A DNA stretch of 13,162 bases from DATBHW01 sp046704085 (GTDB lineage Bacteria > Chloroflexota > Ktedonobacteria > Ktedonobacterales > DATBGS01): the NCBI GenBank assembly GCA_046704085.1, contig JBJKSJ010000019.1, positions 1-13,162 of the forward strand, given 5' to 3'. The translations under genes were made by a program, and so were the position numbers. Below are positions 6,684-13,162 of this stretch, in pieces; positions within the stretch are counted from its first letter, which is position 1; the number at the start of each line of letters is the position of its first letter. A model generated the notes under the pieces. That model saw only the letters and a list, made by a program, of their open reading frames with translations. It ran no database searches and was not told the DNA's origin.

Positions 6684-8591
6684 CTACCAGAGACTCCCTG
6701 ACGTGGAGGGCGCCAGGCGCTGATCGCTTTGCATCGCCTGCTTTGTTTCATCGGCGCGCTGCAACAACTCTTCCGCGTTGCGCCGCGAGGTGTCGGTGAG
6801 CGCGCCGCCCAGCATCTGCCCGATCTCGATGGTGCGCTGCTCGTATTCCAACGGGCGCACCTGCGTGATCGTCCGGTCGCCCAGAACCTCTTTCGCCACG
6901 TTGAAGTGCGCGTCGCCAAAGGCGGCAATCTGCGGCAGATGGGTCACACAGATCACCTGATGATTGGCCGTCAGGTTCCAGAGCTTTTCGCCCACGATCT
7001 GGCCGCTGCGTCCACTGATGCCGCTGTCGATCTCATCGAAGATCAGTGTGGGCGTGGCGTCGGCTGCCGACAGGATCGATTTCAGCGCCAGCATCAGGCG
7101 CGAGGTCTCGCCGCCAGAGGCGATCTTGCCCAGCGGCTTGAACGGCTCGCCAGGGTTGGGCGCGATCAAAAACTCGACGCGATCAATGCCGGTGGCGCCA
7201 AAGCCGTAATATTCGGTTGGGCCGTCCGGCTCCAACTGAGCAGGCACGCCATCTGAATCATACTGCTGGCGCATCTCCACCTTGAAGCGCGCCCGCTTCA
7301 TGTTGAGGTCATCCAACTGGCGCTCCATTGCCTCGGCCAGCCGCCCGGCGGCCTCACTGCGTATCTGCGAGAGGCGCCCGGCAAGCTCGCCGATCTGGCG
7401 GCGCAGTTCCTCGTCGCGCGCCTGCAACTCGGCCAGGCGCTCCTCGCGGTGCTGGTAGCGATCAAGTTCGGCGGCGGCATCCTGGGCATAGCGCAAGATT
7501 TCTTCAACCGTGCTGCCATATTTACGCTTGAACTTGGCGATCAGATCGAGCCGCTCCTCGATCTCGGCCAACCGCAGCGGGTCGGCCTCGATGCTCTCTT
7601 GATACGAGCGCACCGACATGGCGACATCTTCCAGCCGATAGATGATCTCCTCCAGCGCCGCGTTGTATTCCTGCATCGATGGGTCCAGCCGCGCCAGTTC
7701 CTCCATCGCGTGGCTGGCGCCCTTGAGCAGATCACCTGCCGACTGCCCATCTTCTGCGGCGCTCAGCGCCGTGTGAATGCCTGAGCAGAGCTGCGCCAGC
7801 CGCTCGGCATTGTTCAGCACGCGCCGCTCGCGCTCCATCTCTTCCACTTCGTTGGGCTGAAGTTTGGCCTGCTCGATCTCATCGACCTGGAAGCGCAGCA
7901 GTTCGACGCGCCGCTCCAGTTCGCGCTCGTTCTGCTGGAGCGATGCCAGTTCGCGCCGGGCGGCCCGCCATTCTGTGACCAGGGCGCCCACCTGCTCGCG
8001 CAGCGCCAGCGCCTCGGCGTAGCGGTCCAGGTAGTTGACGTGCTGCTCCGGGCGCAGGATGGTCAGGTGTTCGCTCTGGCCGTGAATATCGACCATCAGG
8101 CTGCCCACCTGCTGCAAGACCTGAAGGGGAACCGGGCGCTGATTGACGCGGGCCGTCGAGCGCCCAGACCTGTGAATCTCGCGGCCCAGGATCAGTTCGC
8201 CGTTATCGACCTCCAGGCCGTACTGGCCCAAAAGCTGGGCCAGCGCGAGCCGCGCGTCAGCCTGCTGTTCCTGGGCGCCCGGCGTCTCTGTGGTCGGCTC
8301 GCCGCTCTGGGTCTCGTCTACCTCAGCGGGAGCCGCGCTGTTCGTTCCCTGGTGGGTCGGCTTGATGACCGGCAAAGCGCCAACATCGAAGGCGCCATAG
8401 ATCGTGGCGCGGTCCGCGCCGCTGCGCACGACCTCCAGGCCCATCTTGCCGCCAAGCAGCGCGCTGACGGCATCAATGATGATGGATTTGCCCGCGCCGG
8501 TCTCGCCCGTAAAGACGTTGAAGCGCGGATTCAGGCGTAACTCCAGCCGGTCAATGATGGCAAAGTCGGTAATCGTCAGTTCTGTAAGCAT
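6684..8591 (-). CDS. recN: DNA repair ATPase RecN
   Basis: RecN is an SMC-like ATPase that gathers and holds broken DNA ends during recombinational repair. The 635-residue protein begins MLTELTITDFAIID and has Walker A GETGAGKS at 29-36. The ABC signature SGGETSRLMLALK starts at 492, and Walker B LIFDEIDSGISG places D519-E520. The region between (~165-420) is charged and heptad-rich, as expected for the two coiled-coil arms. Residues ~74-112 are a Pro/Thr/Glu/Gln-rich insertion in the head domain that looks disordered and is probably lineage-specific. The last ~30 residues are low in structure. It starts nine bases after the nadK stop, so the two genes are co-transcribed in the nadK-then-recN order common in Gram-positive bacteria. 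A LexA-like box upstream of nadK may put both under damage control. Confidence 0.96.
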   Translation of the reverse strand: MLTELTITDFAIIDRLELRLNPRFNVFTGETGAGKSIIIDAVSALLGGKMGLEVVRSGADRATIYGAFDVGALPVIKPTHQGTNSAAPAEVDETQSGEPTTETPGAQEQQADARLALAQLLGQYGLEVDNGELILGREIHRSGRSTARVNQRPVPLQVLQQVGSLMVDIHGQSEHLTILRPEQHVNYLDRYAEALALREQVGALVTEWRAARRELASLQQNERELERRVELLRFQVDEIEQAKLQPNEVEEMERERRVLNNAERLAQLCSGIHTALSAAEDGQSAGDLLKGASHAMEELARLDPSMQEYNAALEEIIYRLEDVAMSVRSYQESIEADPLRLAEIEERLDLIAKFKRKYGSTVEEILRYAQDAAAELDRYQHREERLAELQARDEELRRQIGELAGRLSQIRSEAAGRLAEAMERQLDDLNMKRARFKVEMRQQYDSDGVPAQLEPDGPTEYYGFGATGIDRVEFLIAPNPGEPFKPLGKIASGGETSRLMLALKSILSAADATPTLIFDEIDSGISGRSGQIVGEKLWNLTANHQVICVTHLPQIAAFGDAHFNVAKEVLGDRTITQVRPLEYEQRTIEIGQMLGGALTDTSRRNAEELLQRADETKQAMQSDQRLAPSTSGSLW

Positions 8592-8600
8592 AGGCTTCTG

Positions 8601-9497
8601 TTACACTTCACTTTGCAGCTTCCGGGTCAATATCTGATAAAAATACGTAGGTGGACGCCTCCGCAGAAAGCGGGTCGTGTGCGGGCTGTTGGTGACGCTG
8701 ACCAGCGCCCCATCGGTCAGATTGCGGTTGATCTGCCCATCGGCGGAAAGCACCCCATCCTGGCCGTCCGTCAGGATTTGCAGCTTGATCATCGCGCCAG
8801 GGTCCAGGATCAGCGAGCGGTCCGCAGCCAGGTGGGGCGCGATGGGGGTGATCACGCTGCCGCGCACCTGCGGATAGAGGACCGGGCCGCCAGCCGCCAG
8901 GTTATAGGCTGTCGAGCCGGTCGCGGTGGAGACGATCATGCCATCGGCAACGGTGGTATTGTAGAAGTGCCCATCCACCCAGACCTTGATGCGCACCACT
9001 CGTGGCAGCGCGCCGCGCACGACGACAATATCATTGAGGGCCAGGAACTCTTCTGATGCGCCGTTTGCCTCCAGCACGGCGCGCAGCATGGCGCGTTCAT
9101 CCACCCAGCAATCGCCGTCGAGATTCAAGGGAAGCTGTTTTTCGACTTCGTGTGGCTCCAGTTCGGTCAGAAAGCCCACGCGGCCAAAGTTGACGGCCAG
9201 CAGCGGCACGCCAGATACGGCGGCGTCGCGGGCGACCGAGAGGATCGTGCCATCGCCGCCCAGCACCAGCACCAGATCGGTGCCAACCAGGCGCTCGCGC
9301 AACTCGTGATCGGGCTGCGAAGTGAGCGACCAGACGCTAAATTGCTCACTCAATCGGGCGGCCAGATGAATCGCCATCTCCGCCGCGTTCTGCGAGCGCT
9401 CCTGGTAGACGATGCCCAGATTCTTTACCGCCAGCCGTGTTCCCCCTTCTTTGGCGCTGCCGCGTGCCAACTTGCCGCTGCGTTGCGTGTTGAGCAT
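8601..9497 (-). CDS. nadK: NAD kinase
   Basis: NAD kinase phosphorylates NAD+ at the 2' position of its adenosine ribose to make NADP+, using ATP or polyphosphate. The 298-residue protein carries the GGDGT motif at 80-84 with catalytic Asp82. It also has NFGRVGFL (103-110), the substrate-binding N155-D156 pair in ALNDIVV, and the glycine-rich STATGSTAYNLAAGGP loop (190-205). Residues 1-24 form a basic extension before the family core (NLGIVYQER). No later Met precedes the core, and AGAGGAG lies five bases upstream of ATG 9497, so the extension is probably real. It is the first gene of an operon with recN, nine bases downstream. A near-consensus promoter is at 9554-9582. Confidence 0.96.
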   Translation of the reverse strand: MLNTQRSGKLARGSAKEGGTRLAVKNLGIVYQERSQNAAEMAIHLAARLSEQFSVWSLTSQPDHELRERLVGTDLVLVLGGDGTILSVARDAAVSGVPLLAVNFGRVGFLTELEPHEVEKQLPLNLDGDCWVDERAMLRAVLEANGASEEFLALNDIVVVRGALPRVVRIKVWVDGHFYNTTVADGMIVSTATGSTAYNLAAGGPVLYPQVRGSVITPIAPHLAADRSLILDPGAMIKLQILTDGQDGVLSADGQINRNLTDGALVSVTNSPHTTRFLRRRPPTYFYQILTRKLQSEV

Positions 9498-9553
9498 GAT
9501 CTCCTCTCTGCTTACGCTGGCATAATGCTCAAGCTGCCATATTACCTCTCCAT

Positions 9554-9582
9554 ATCTTACGCGAACCGGCCTTCCTTGTCAA
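9554..9582 (-). promoter_or_regulatory. Promoter of the nadK-recN operon
   Basis: Minus-strand TTGACA (9582-9577), a 17-base spacer and TAAGAT (9559-9554) form a near-consensus housekeeping promoter. Transcription would start about 50 bases before the nadK ATG. Confidence 0.7.
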
Positions 9583-9602
9583 CGTCCCAGACGGCCAATA
9601 TT

Positions 9603-9634
9603 GAACGAATATTCTAAAAAGAGAACAAGCGTTT
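9603..9634 (-). promoter_or_regulatory. Two LexA-like half-site pairs upstream of nadK-recN
   Basis: Read on the plus strand, GAACAAGCGTTT (9623-9634) matches GAAC-N4-GTTY exactly. GAACGAATATTC (9603-9614) matches GAAC-N4-GTTC at seven of eight positions. The two sites are 20 bases apart, on the same face of the helix, and 21-41 bases upstream of the -35. The first also shares AGAACRRGCGT with the box in the exonuclease/GIY-YIG promoter. Regulation by LexA is inferred, not shown. Confidence 0.4.
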
Positions 9635-9684
9635 GGGGTTGGTTTTTCTGAGTTTGAGGCAGGTAGAAGCAAGTGAGGCCACTG

Positions 9685-10044
9685 CTAGTGTGTGGGTGTT
9701 CGCCGTACCCGTATTCCCCGATCAGTGATGACGATAAACTGGCCGATCTGGTCGGCATGGTACGTCAGAACGTTTAGGAGCCATTGCTGCTTGATCTCAA
9801 TCGCTTCATTGCCTAGTCGAAAGAGAATAACTCCCTTGTGAGGCAATCGCCGCCGGAAAATAAGTTCGCCGAAGTCTTTATCGTTGGTAATAATGACGCG
9901 GCTCTCTCGGTTGGCAATGGCGAGGATGTCAGGGTCTTCGGTTGAGCGGGTGTAGTCTTCAACAATGGTGGTAATATCATGCCCAGGCGAGCGCACAAAC
10001 GTTGCTAATTGGTAGTCTGCGTTCTCATCCAATAAAAAGCGCAT
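9685..10044 (-). CDS. DUF5615 PIN-like toxin candidate
   Basis: A 119-residue protein starting MRFLLDENADYQLATFV. It matches the DUF5615 (PIN-like, Mut7-C-related) pattern. The first strand ends in the acidic DEN (residues 6-8), ILAIANRESRVIITNDKDFGELIF supplies the second acidic cluster (NDKDFG), and GVILFRLGN follows. PIN-like proteins of this type are predicted RNases acting as toxins. Its ATG is three bases after the stop of the DUF433 gene, the usual antitoxin-then-toxin order. The acidic residues appear intact, so I expect an active enzyme. Base composition is clearly less GC-rich than in nadK and the following flavoenzyme, consistent with a mobile accessory pair. RNA target unknown. 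Confidence 0.85.
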   Translation of the reverse strand: MRFLLDENADYQLATFVRSPGHDITTIVEDYTRSTEDPDILAIANRESRVIITNDKDFGELIFRRRLPHKGVILFRLGNEAIEIKQQWLLNVLTYHADQIGQFIVITDRGIRVRRTPTH

Positions 10045-10047
10045 AGG

Positions 10048-10308
10048 TTAGTTTGCTGCCTGTACTGGCGCTGTCTCTGGGAACACTGCTTCCCCTTCAA
10101 CAAGAGCCTGGGCGTAGGCAATGCAGGCTTTCACGTCTTCTTTCGTCAGCCTGGGGTACGCTGCAAAGATGGTCTGCATATCCAGGTCTTGTGCCAGCCG
10201 TTTGAGTACCAACTCAACAGGAATACGTGTCCCTTTGACCACTGGCTTCCCAGCCAGAATGTTGGGGTCAACGATAATGCGCCCTTGATAGGACGGTTGG
10301 TTTGTCAT
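10048..10308 (-). CDS. DUF433 antitoxin-like protein
   Basis: 86 residues from ATG 10308, which has AGGAGGG about eight bases upstream. The longer frame beginning at 10341 would add 11 residues without a better ribosome site. The core reads GRIIVDPNILAGKPVVKGTRIPVELVLKRL across two stretches. This is the DUF433 signature (a strand pair followed by a helix-turn-helix-like region, with I-x-x-G-x-P-x-[VI]-x-G-T-R-[IV]). DUF433 proteins are commonly encoded just before DUF5615 proteins, and this pair is only three bases apart. It is expected to neutralise the partner and to bind its own promoter. The divergent gap to the flavoenzyme (10309-10425) must hold its promoter; TGCGATAAT at 10338-10330 on the minus strand is a possible extended -10. 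Confidence 0.88.
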   Translation of the reverse strand: MTNQPSYQGRIIVDPNILAGKPVVKGTRIPVELVLKRLAQDLDMQTIFAAYPRLTKEDVKACIAYAQALVEGEAVFPETAPVQAAN

Positions 10309-10376
10309 TGGCGTATCCCTCCTGAGCATATTATCGCACACAGCCCCCCCTGCATCGCTGGGGTATCTGCCTGCGC

Positions 10377-10382
10377 TATAAT
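10377..10382 (+). promoter_or_regulatory. -10 box of the flavoenzyme/amidohydrolase pair
   Basis: A perfect TATAAT lies 43 bases before ATG 10426. No convincing -35 is present at 16-18 bases, so promoter strength is unclear. Confidence 0.4.
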
Positions 10383-10425
10383 AGGGGAGGTTTTGAGATC
10401 AACGCAAGAGACAGACGAGGTGATC

Positions 10426-11457
10426 ATGGATAGAGCGCGGGCAGAGATGATCCCGGAAACACTTCCCACGCGGGTGACGGCGCTGCTGGGCATTCGCTAT
10501 CCCATTGTGCAGGGGGGGCTGTCCCATCTTTCGTATGCTGATCTGGCGGCGGCGGTGTCGGAGGCGGGCGGATTGGGCCAGGTGGGCGTGGCCTGCTTTG
10601 ACACGCCGGGCGAACTGCGCGCCGAGATAGCGAAGGTGCGCGCATTGACGAGCCGCCCCTTTGGGGTCAATTTCCCCATCGGGCATACCCCGCTGGATGA
10701 TTTTCTGGAGGTGGCGCTGGAAGAGGCGGCGCCGGTCATCACGATTACCGGCGGCAACCCGGAGACGCTGCTCAAGCGCATCCAGGCGCAGACGCCCACG
10801 CCGCGCACGATGATCCTGGTCGCCGGGACGCGCGCGGCGCGCAAGGCCGAAGACCTGGGCGCAGACGCGGTGATCGCGGTGGGCTTCGAGGGCGGCGGGC
10901 ATCTGGGCCGCGACGATATTGGCACGCTGGTGCTGGTCCCGCGCGTGGTTGAGGCGGTCAAGATTCCGGTATTGGCGAGCGGCGGCATCGCCGATGGGCG
11001 CGGGCTGGCGGCGGCGCTGGCCCTCGGCGCGGAGGGCGTGGAACTGGGCACGCGCTTTGTCGCCACAGTGGAGAATGTGGCCCACCAGAACTATAAAGAG
11101 GCGCTGGTGCGCGCGCAGGAGACGGATACCGTCGTGGTTGAGCGCACGTTGGGCCGCCCGGCGCGCGTGCTGCGGGGTCCGTTGACGGAAAAGATGCTGG
11201 AGATCGAGCGCGACCTGGAGCGGCGCAGCGCCTCGCGCGAGGAGGCGCTGGAAGCCTTGCTGCCCTACATTCGCGGGACGGTGAATACGCGCGCGGCGTG
11301 GGATGGCGCGATGGAGGAGGGCTTTGTCTGGGCCGGGCAGAATATCGGGCTGATCCGCGATATTCCCGCCGCTGGCGATCTGGTGCGGCGAATGGTCGCC
11401 GAAGCCGCCGCGATCACCGCGCGCATGACGAAACTCTTTACGCCTGTAGAGGCTTGA
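10426..11457 (+). CDS. Nitronate monooxygenase-like FMN enzyme
   Basis: A 343-residue FMN-dependent TIM-barrel protein of the nitronate monooxygenase (2-nitropropane dioxygenase) family. It shows the N-terminal IRYPIVQGGLSHLSYADLAAAVSEAGGLG stretch spread over residues ~24-52. The barrel segment PFGVNFPIG follows, then AVGFEGGGHLG (the GGGH region that carries the family's conserved His). VPVLASGGIADGRGLAAALALGAEGVELGTRF-type phosphate-binding strands complete the barrel. The family oxidises alkyl nitronates, but FabK enoyl-ACP reductases share this architecture. The sequence alone does not separate the two firmly; length and absence of fatty-acid neighbours favour the former. ATG 10426 has GAGG five bases upstream. 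The frame is open much further upstream, but that part overlaps the DUF433 promoter region and reads unlike the family. The amidohydrolase follows 13 bases later, so the two are an operon. Confidence 0.85.
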   Translation: MDRARAEMIPETLPTRVTALLGIRYPIVQGGLSHLSYADLAAAVSEAGGLGQVGVACFDTPGELRAEIAKVRALTSRPFGVNFPIGHTPLDDFLEVALEEAAPVITITGGNPETLLKRIQAQTPTPRTMILVAGTRAARKAEDLGADAVIAVGFEGGGHLGRDDIGTLVLVPRVVEAVKIPVLASGGIADGRGLAAALALGAEGVELGTRFVATVENVAHQNYKEALVRAQETDTVVVERTLGRPARVLRGPLTEKMLEIERDLERRSASREEALEALLPYIRGTVNTRAAWDGAMEEGFVWAGQNIGLIRDIPAAGDLVRRMVAEAAAITARMTKLFTPVEA

Positions 11458-11470
11458 AAGGATGGCCCTG

Positions 11471-12346
11471 ATGCCCAAAGCGATTGATTTTCACGTCCAT
11501 CTGCCCATCGCCGAGTTTATGGATGTGGCCCTTGGCCCCTATCGGGCGGCGACGGAACGCTACTTTCGCAGCGAGGTGAAGCTGCGCGATATAGAGGAAA
11601 TTGCCGCCTATTATCAGGAGCAGGATATGGTTGGCGTCCTGCTGGCCTGGGACGCCGAGACGGCCACCGGACGCCCGCCGCTGCGCAACGATACGGTTGC
11701 GCAGATCGTCAGCCGCTATCCCCAGCAGTTTATCGGCTTTGCCAGCGTGGACCCGCACAAGGGCAAGGCGGCGATTCAGGAGGCCGAGCGCGCTGTGAAA
11801 GACCTCGGCCTGTCGGGGATGAAGTTTCACCCCAGCGTCCAGGCGTTCTATCCCAATGATCAGCGGTTTTATCCGCTCTTCGAGAAGATCGCGGAACTCG
11901 GTGTGCCCGCGCTCTTCCACACGGGCACCAGCGGGCTGGGCGCGGGTGTGCCGGGCGGCTCTGGCCTCAAGCTGGACCACGCCCGCCCGATCTATCTGGA
12001 TAGCCTGGCGGCGGATTTCCCCGCGCTGACGATCATCGGCGCGCATCCCTCCTGGCCCTGGCACGACGAGATGATCGCCATCCTCCAGAACAAAGGCAAT
12101 GTCTATAACGATCTCTCCGGCTGGTCGCCAAAGTACATCCCTCCGAGCTTGCTGCAAGAGGCCGCCGGGCGGCTGAACGAGAAGTTTTTGTTTGGCTCGG
12201 ACTACCCTTTCATCACGCCGGACCGCTGGATGCGCGACTTCGAGAAGTTGGAGGGCTGGACGCCAGAGGCCCGCGCCAGCCTCTTCTATGGCAACGGCCA
12301 GCGCGTGCTGGCGCACACGGCGGTGGCGCAGATGACCTTTGCCTAG
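11471..12346 (+). CDS. Amidohydrolase family 2 metalloenzyme
   Basis: A 291-residue metal-dependent TIM-barrel hydrolase or decarboxylase of the amidohydrolase-2 group (relatives include ACMSD and gamma-resorcylate decarboxylase). It starts MPKAIDFHVHLP with the metal-binding H8-x-H10. GMKFHP (H120), FHTGTS (H150) and GAHPSWPW (H192) follow, and FGSDYPF gives the catalytic D244. All expected metal ligands are present. I chose ATG 11471 over the in-frame ATG at 11462 because AAAGG ends ten bases before 11471 but abuts 11462 directly. It follows the flavoenzyme by 13 bases and is probably translated from the same mRNA, so the two may act on one small-molecule pathway. The substrate is not identifiable. 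Confidence 0.88.
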   Translation: MPKAIDFHVHLPIAEFMDVALGPYRAATERYFRSEVKLRDIEEIAAYYQEQDMVGVLLAWDAETATGRPPLRNDTVAQIVSRYPQQFIGFASVDPHKGKAAIQEAERAVKDLGLSGMKFHPSVQAFYPNDQRFYPLFEKIAELGVPALFHTGTSGLGAGVPGGSGLKLDHARPIYLDSLAADFPALTIIGAHPSWPWHDEMIAILQNKGNVYNDLSGWSPKYIPPSLLQEAAGRLNEKFLFGSDYPFITPDRWMRDFEKLEGWTPEARASLFYGNGQRVLAHTAVAQMTFA

Positions 12347-12362
12347 AGCGCCCTTGCACGCA

Positions 12363-12389
12363 AGAATCCCTAGAATCCCCAGAATCCCA
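12363..12389 (+). repeat. Three tandem 9-bp repeats (AGAATCCCN)
   Basis: AGAATCCC recurs exactly at 12363-12370, 12372-12379 and 12381-12388, a strict 9-base period. The array ends seven bases before the -35 of the downstream toxin-antitoxin-like promoter, so it could be an operator. It is short enough to be chance slippage. Confidence 0.7.
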
Positions 12390-12395
12390 CCGTTG

Positions 12396-12424
12396 TTGCA
12401 TCTCAGGACCGACTGAGGGATAAT
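12396..12424 (+). promoter_or_regulatory. Promoter of the toxin-antitoxin-like pair
   Basis: TTGCAT (12396-12401), a 17-base spacer and GATAAT (12419-12424) are close to a housekeeping promoter and sit about 38 bases before ATG 12462. Confidence 0.55.
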
Positions 12425-12461
12425 AAAAGGCAGAGAGCGTCATAGCGAAAGAAGGGATGCC

Positions 12462-12722
12462 ATGATTGAACCGCTGCGGCAGGCCATCGAGCAGGTAGAG
12501 CAGCTTGACCCCACCCTGCAAGAAGAGGTGGCCGGGCTGCTTCAATACAAGCTGTCAGAATTGGAGAGGCGCGCGAAGCGGCAAGAGGCGCTGGAGCGCC
12601 TGTACGATCAGTGGGAGGCAGAGTTGCCAGAGCAACTGGCCGAACTGGAACGGACCCCACATACTGCCCATACCGACGAGGAGTTTTTGGCCCTGCTTGA
12701 ATCTCTTCACAACGAGGAGTAA
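12462..12722 (+). CDS. Small helical protein, candidate antitoxin
   Basis: 86 residues, starting MIEPLRQAIEQVEQLDPTLQ. I do not recognise a named family, but the make-up is typical of antitoxin-like partners. It is almost entirely charged helix (LEAQRK-rich), with a mid region GLLQYKLSELERRAKRQEAL that could dimerise as a coil. The acidic tail EEFLALLESLHNEE is of the sort that wraps a basic toxin. A reliable DNA-binding domain is not obvious. AAGGG lies five bases before the ATG, and its own promoter is at 12396-12424. Its stop is eight bases before the RelE-like gene, which is the main reason to call it an antitoxin. Confidence 0.7.
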   Translation: MIEPLRQAIEQVEQLDPTLQEEVAGLLQYKLSELERRAKRQEALERLYDQWEAELPEQLAELERTPHTAHTDEEFLALLESLHNEE

Positions 12723-12730
12723 GCGTTACC

Positions 12731-13017
12731 GTGCCAACGCATAAAGAAACCGAGCGATTTCTGAACGAGTACCGCAAGCTACGTTCAGAAAAGCAGCGCC
12801 TATTCGATCAAGCCGTCGTTGAGTTTGTGGCAGCATTAAAAGCTCATCGCCCGCCCCCAAACGCCTCGGTATCCAGCGTTTCCGCAGGCAGAAAGATGTC
12901 TACGAGTTTCACTTTGCCCCTGATGGCCGCGCGCTCTTCCGTTATGGGCCAGAACAACGCCCCGGCGAACCCCATGTGATCTGGCTGCGCATTGGCGGCC
13001 ATGAGATTTACGAGTGA
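12731..13017 (+). pseudogene. RelE-type toxin, split by a -1 frameshift
   Basis: The gene starts at GTG 12731 (GAGGAG upstream) and reads VPTHKETERFLNEYRKLRSE, the N-terminal half of a RelE-like ribosome-dependent mRNase. At 12856-12862 (C CCA AAC) homology leaves frame 0. The -1 frame continues as RLGIQRFRRQKDVYEFHFAP, then DGRALFRYG and PHVIWLRIGGHEIYE to a TGA at 13015-13017. The C-terminal half matches the usual toxin pattern of this group (F/MTWAPDGRATFxYG...PHxIWRRIGTHDIF). The full protein would be ~95 residues; in frame 0 the product ends at an unrelated tail of ~40 residues. Either one C was lost from the C5 run (12854-12858) and the gene is dead, or the slippery heptamer is used for recoding, or the base is a sequencing error. 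Its likely antitoxin lies eight bases upstream. Confidence 0.8.
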
Positions 13018-13103
13018 CAGAAAAGTCCCAAACGTCAGGGCGATGTAAAAGTCGCGGGCGGTGGGGGCTGGCGGATACATCCGCGCCTGGAGGCTACGCC
13101 GCC

Positions 13104-13162
13104 AAGCCCGCCTGCGCGGGCTAGAACGAACGGACGCAGACCCAGCCTGCGCAGGCAGGCTT
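13104..13162. repeat. Double-hairpin inverted repeat at the window edge
   Basis: AGCCCGC/GCGGGCT (13105-13122, loop CTGC) and AGCCTGC/GCAGGCT (13144-13161, loop GCAG) are each perfect 7-bp hairpins. One block is the reverse complement of the other at 16 of 18 bases, separated by 21 bases. It resembles a REP/BIME-like intergenic element and may continue beyond the window. Confidence 0.6.

Noticed and set aside
6641..6695. 9-bp inverted repeat AGTCTCTGG/CCAGAGACT around the recN stop
   Set aside because: The loop is 37 bases and no T-run follows; it is too weak to call a terminator.
9598..9614. AATATT-N5-AATATT palindrome as a separate operator
   Set aside because: It overlaps the second LexA-like site and is AT-rich enough to be chance, so I did not list it separately.
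10189..10425. Upstream extension of the flavoenzyme frame
   Set aside because: It overlaps the DUF433 gene on the other strand, crosses the TATAAT box, and lacks family similarity.
10399..12316. Long minus-strand frames opposite the flavoenzyme and amidohydrolase
   Set aside because: They are antisense shadows of two well-supported genes, with Ala/Arg/His-rich translations and no motifs.

Overview
The window looks like a piece of chromosome from a GC-rich bacterium, probably a Chloroflexota member (a Ktedonobacteria-like lineage is my best guess from the protein flavour and gene neighbourhood, not a demonstrated assignment). The genes are mostly housekeeping and DNA repair, with two small toxin-antitoxin-type loci. 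I see no tRNA, rRNA, CRISPR array, insertion sequence or phage gene.

Layout, left to right. Positions 1-618 hold the 3' end of an unrecognised gene. After a structured 207-base leader comes prfB (826-1927), which encodes peptide chain release factor 2 and is split by the classic CTT TGA C programmed +1 frameshift. Two minus-strand genes follow, an alpha/beta hydrolase (2001-2813) and a RibD/DHFR-type reductase (2895-3476). A large plus-strand repair gene (3676-5661) joins a DEDDh exonuclease to a GIY-YIG/UvrC-like nuclease. Next on the minus strand are a small conserved-looking protein (5697-5942), a zinc-ribbon/FHA protein (5999-6526), and the nadK-recN operon (recN 6684-8591, nadK 8601-9497). 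A DUF5615/DUF433 pair (9685-10308, minus) comes next. The plus strand then carries a nitronate-monooxygenase-like flavoenzyme and an amidohydrolase as a tight pair (10426-12346). Last are a small helical protein and a RelE-type toxin gene whose reading frame is broken or recoded (12462-13017). The window ends in an inverted-repeat element.

How the parts fit. Perfect 15-bp hairpins sit between the convergent pairs at 1936-1969 and 5652-5690, and they share a CTGTAGCRCCG core. They are likely bidirectional terminators or members of a dispersed hairpin family. The exonuclease/GIY-YIG gene and the nadK-recN operon both have an AGAACRRGCGT motif resembling the Gram-positive LexA box near strong promoters, which suggests a shared DNA-damage response.

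Most worth a second look: (1) an apparent -1 frameshift in the RelE-like toxin exactly at a C CCA AAC slippery heptamer; (2) release factor 2 carrying SRF where the stop-codon-reading SPF tripeptide is expected; (3) the possible SOS boxes; (4) a 9-bp triplicated repeat just upstream of the second toxin-antitoxin promoter. No wholly new multi-gene system is evident.
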